Source: Kordiimonas lipolytica
Lineage (GTDB): Bacteria > Pseudomonadota > Alphaproteobacteria > Sphingomonadales > Kordiimonadaceae
Assembly (NCBI RefSeq): GCF_001550065.1
Contig: NZ_LRUB01000036.1
Coordinates: 186,001 to 250,000, forward strand
DNA: 64,000 nucleotides
Direction of reading: 5' to 3'
Part shown: positions 63,581-64,000 of the stretch, one piece after another
Layout: the number at the start of each line of letters is the position of its first letter
Numbering within the stretch: the first letter of the stretch is position 1
Notes under the pieces: generated by a model
What the model was told of the DNA's origin: nothing
The model's input: the letters and a program-made list of their open reading frames with translations, nothing else
Databases searched by the model: none
Made by a program: the position numbers and the translations under genes

Positions 63581-64000
63581 ATGACGTCTGTTTACGATTT
63601 CACGTGCGAGCGGTTGAACGGAAAACCGCAGAACCTGGCAGACTATAAGGGCAAGGTTCTTCTGGTGGTCAATACCGCCTCCAAATGTGGCTTCACTCCG
63701 CAGTTCGAGGGGCTTGAGGTGCTCTACAAAGACCTCAAGGACAAAGGCCTGGAAATCCTTGGATTCCCCTGCAACCAGTTCGGCAAGCAGGACCCGGGGT
63801 CGAACGATGAGATCGGCGAGTTCTGCCAGATCAATTATGGGGTCAGCTTCCCGATGTTCGCGAAAATCGATGTGAACGGCGATGATGCCAGCCCGCTCTA
63901 TAAGCACCTCAAGGCCGTCAAGCCAGGTGTGATGGGGACGGAGCGCATCAAATGGAACTTCACCAAGTTCCTGGTGGACCGCGAGGGCAATGTGGTCAAA
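63581..64000 (+). CDS. Glutathione peroxidase (cut by right window edge)
   Basis: 140 residues are visible, in frame to the last base. The product starts [20 protein letters not shown] and has all elements of the catalytic tetrad: Cys in [16 protein letters not shown], Gln in [14 protein letters not shown], and Trp-Asn in [14 protein letters not shown]. Position and GAGGGAGAGG upstream set the ATG at 63581. Bacterial members are usually thioredoxin-dependent. Compared with the exported relative at 40.4 kb, this copy is canonical. Confidence 0.95.
   Translation, partial: MTSVYDFTCERLNGKPQNLADYKGKVLLVVNTASKCGFTPQFEGLEVLYKDLKDKGLEILGFPCNQFGKQDPGSNDEIGEFCQINYGVSFPMFAKIDVNGDDASPLYKHLKAVKPGVMGTERIKWNFTKFLVDREGNVVK

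Overview
The window looks like a continuous piece of an alphaproteobacterial chromosome. The evidence is gene content and gene order: a coxB-coxA-ctaB-coxF-ctaG-coxC-DUF983-surf1-thrC-M16 cluster beside tldD, a CcrM-type GANTC methyltransferase, a stand-alone F0 operon (atpI-B-E-F'-F) and the dciA-dsbA-dsbA-smc string. Coding density is high, G+C is moderate to high by eye, and most genes carry purine-rich ribosome binding sites. The genus cannot be fixed from the sequence alone. I see no prophage, insertion sequence, CRISPR array, tRNA or rRNA.

Layout. 1-10.1 kb: the end of tldD (minus) and the aa3-type cytochrome oxidase operon with haem O synthase and copper/haem assembly factors, running into threonine synthase and a mitochondrial-processing-peptidase-like M16 protease. 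10.1-16.3 kb: a PAS protein, YqgE, a DsbD-N-like exported protein, a peroxiredoxin, a two-domain DsbA-like protein and an M28 peptidase lipoprotein. 16.3-18.7 kb (minus): ispH-thrB-rnhA, overlapping end to end. 19-22.2 kb: a small lipoprotein, then a ZnuD-like TonB-dependent receptor and a small His-rich exported protein behind a Zur-like operator. 22.3-27.1 kb: tandem glycine riboswitch and gcvT-gcvH-gcvPA-gcvPB. 27.2-34.4 kb: a degenerate REC-EAL protein, nitroreductase, MarR regulator, radical SAM protein and PutA.

34.4-39.1 kb holds the least ordinary part: three consecutive exported DUF547 paralogues behind an AT-rich upstream region with two spaced inverted repeats. 39.1-46.8 kb: an OYE-family reductase, a periplasmic glutathione-peroxidase-like protein, a PhyH dioxygenase translationally coupled to a ferredoxin-reductase-like flavoprotein, rmuC, two DUF465 (YdcH-like) paralogues, the second behind an FNR/FixK-like box, a gene-poor structured stretch and rnhB. 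46.9-54.9 kb: ccrM with an unusual cluster of GANTC sites upstream, a DUF442-type phosphatase, an orphan MacB/FtsX permease, mutY, dciA and two DsbA-like exported proteins. 55-64 kb: smc, the F0 ATP synthase operon, a cation-diffusion transporter, a YffB-like ArsC protein, a PhzF-like protein and a glutathione peroxidase cut by the right edge.

The genes describe an aerobic, respiring cell: oxidase biogenesis, ATP synthase F0, one-carbon/glycine and proline catabolism, zinc homeostasis, thiol/peroxide defence and cell-cycle methylation. The strongest items for follow-up are the DUF547 triplet with its upstream repeats, the GANTC cluster before ccrM, the Zur-box/ZnuD pair, and the structured gene-poor region at 45.35-46.06 kb. 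No search or computation was run; family names come from reading motifs.
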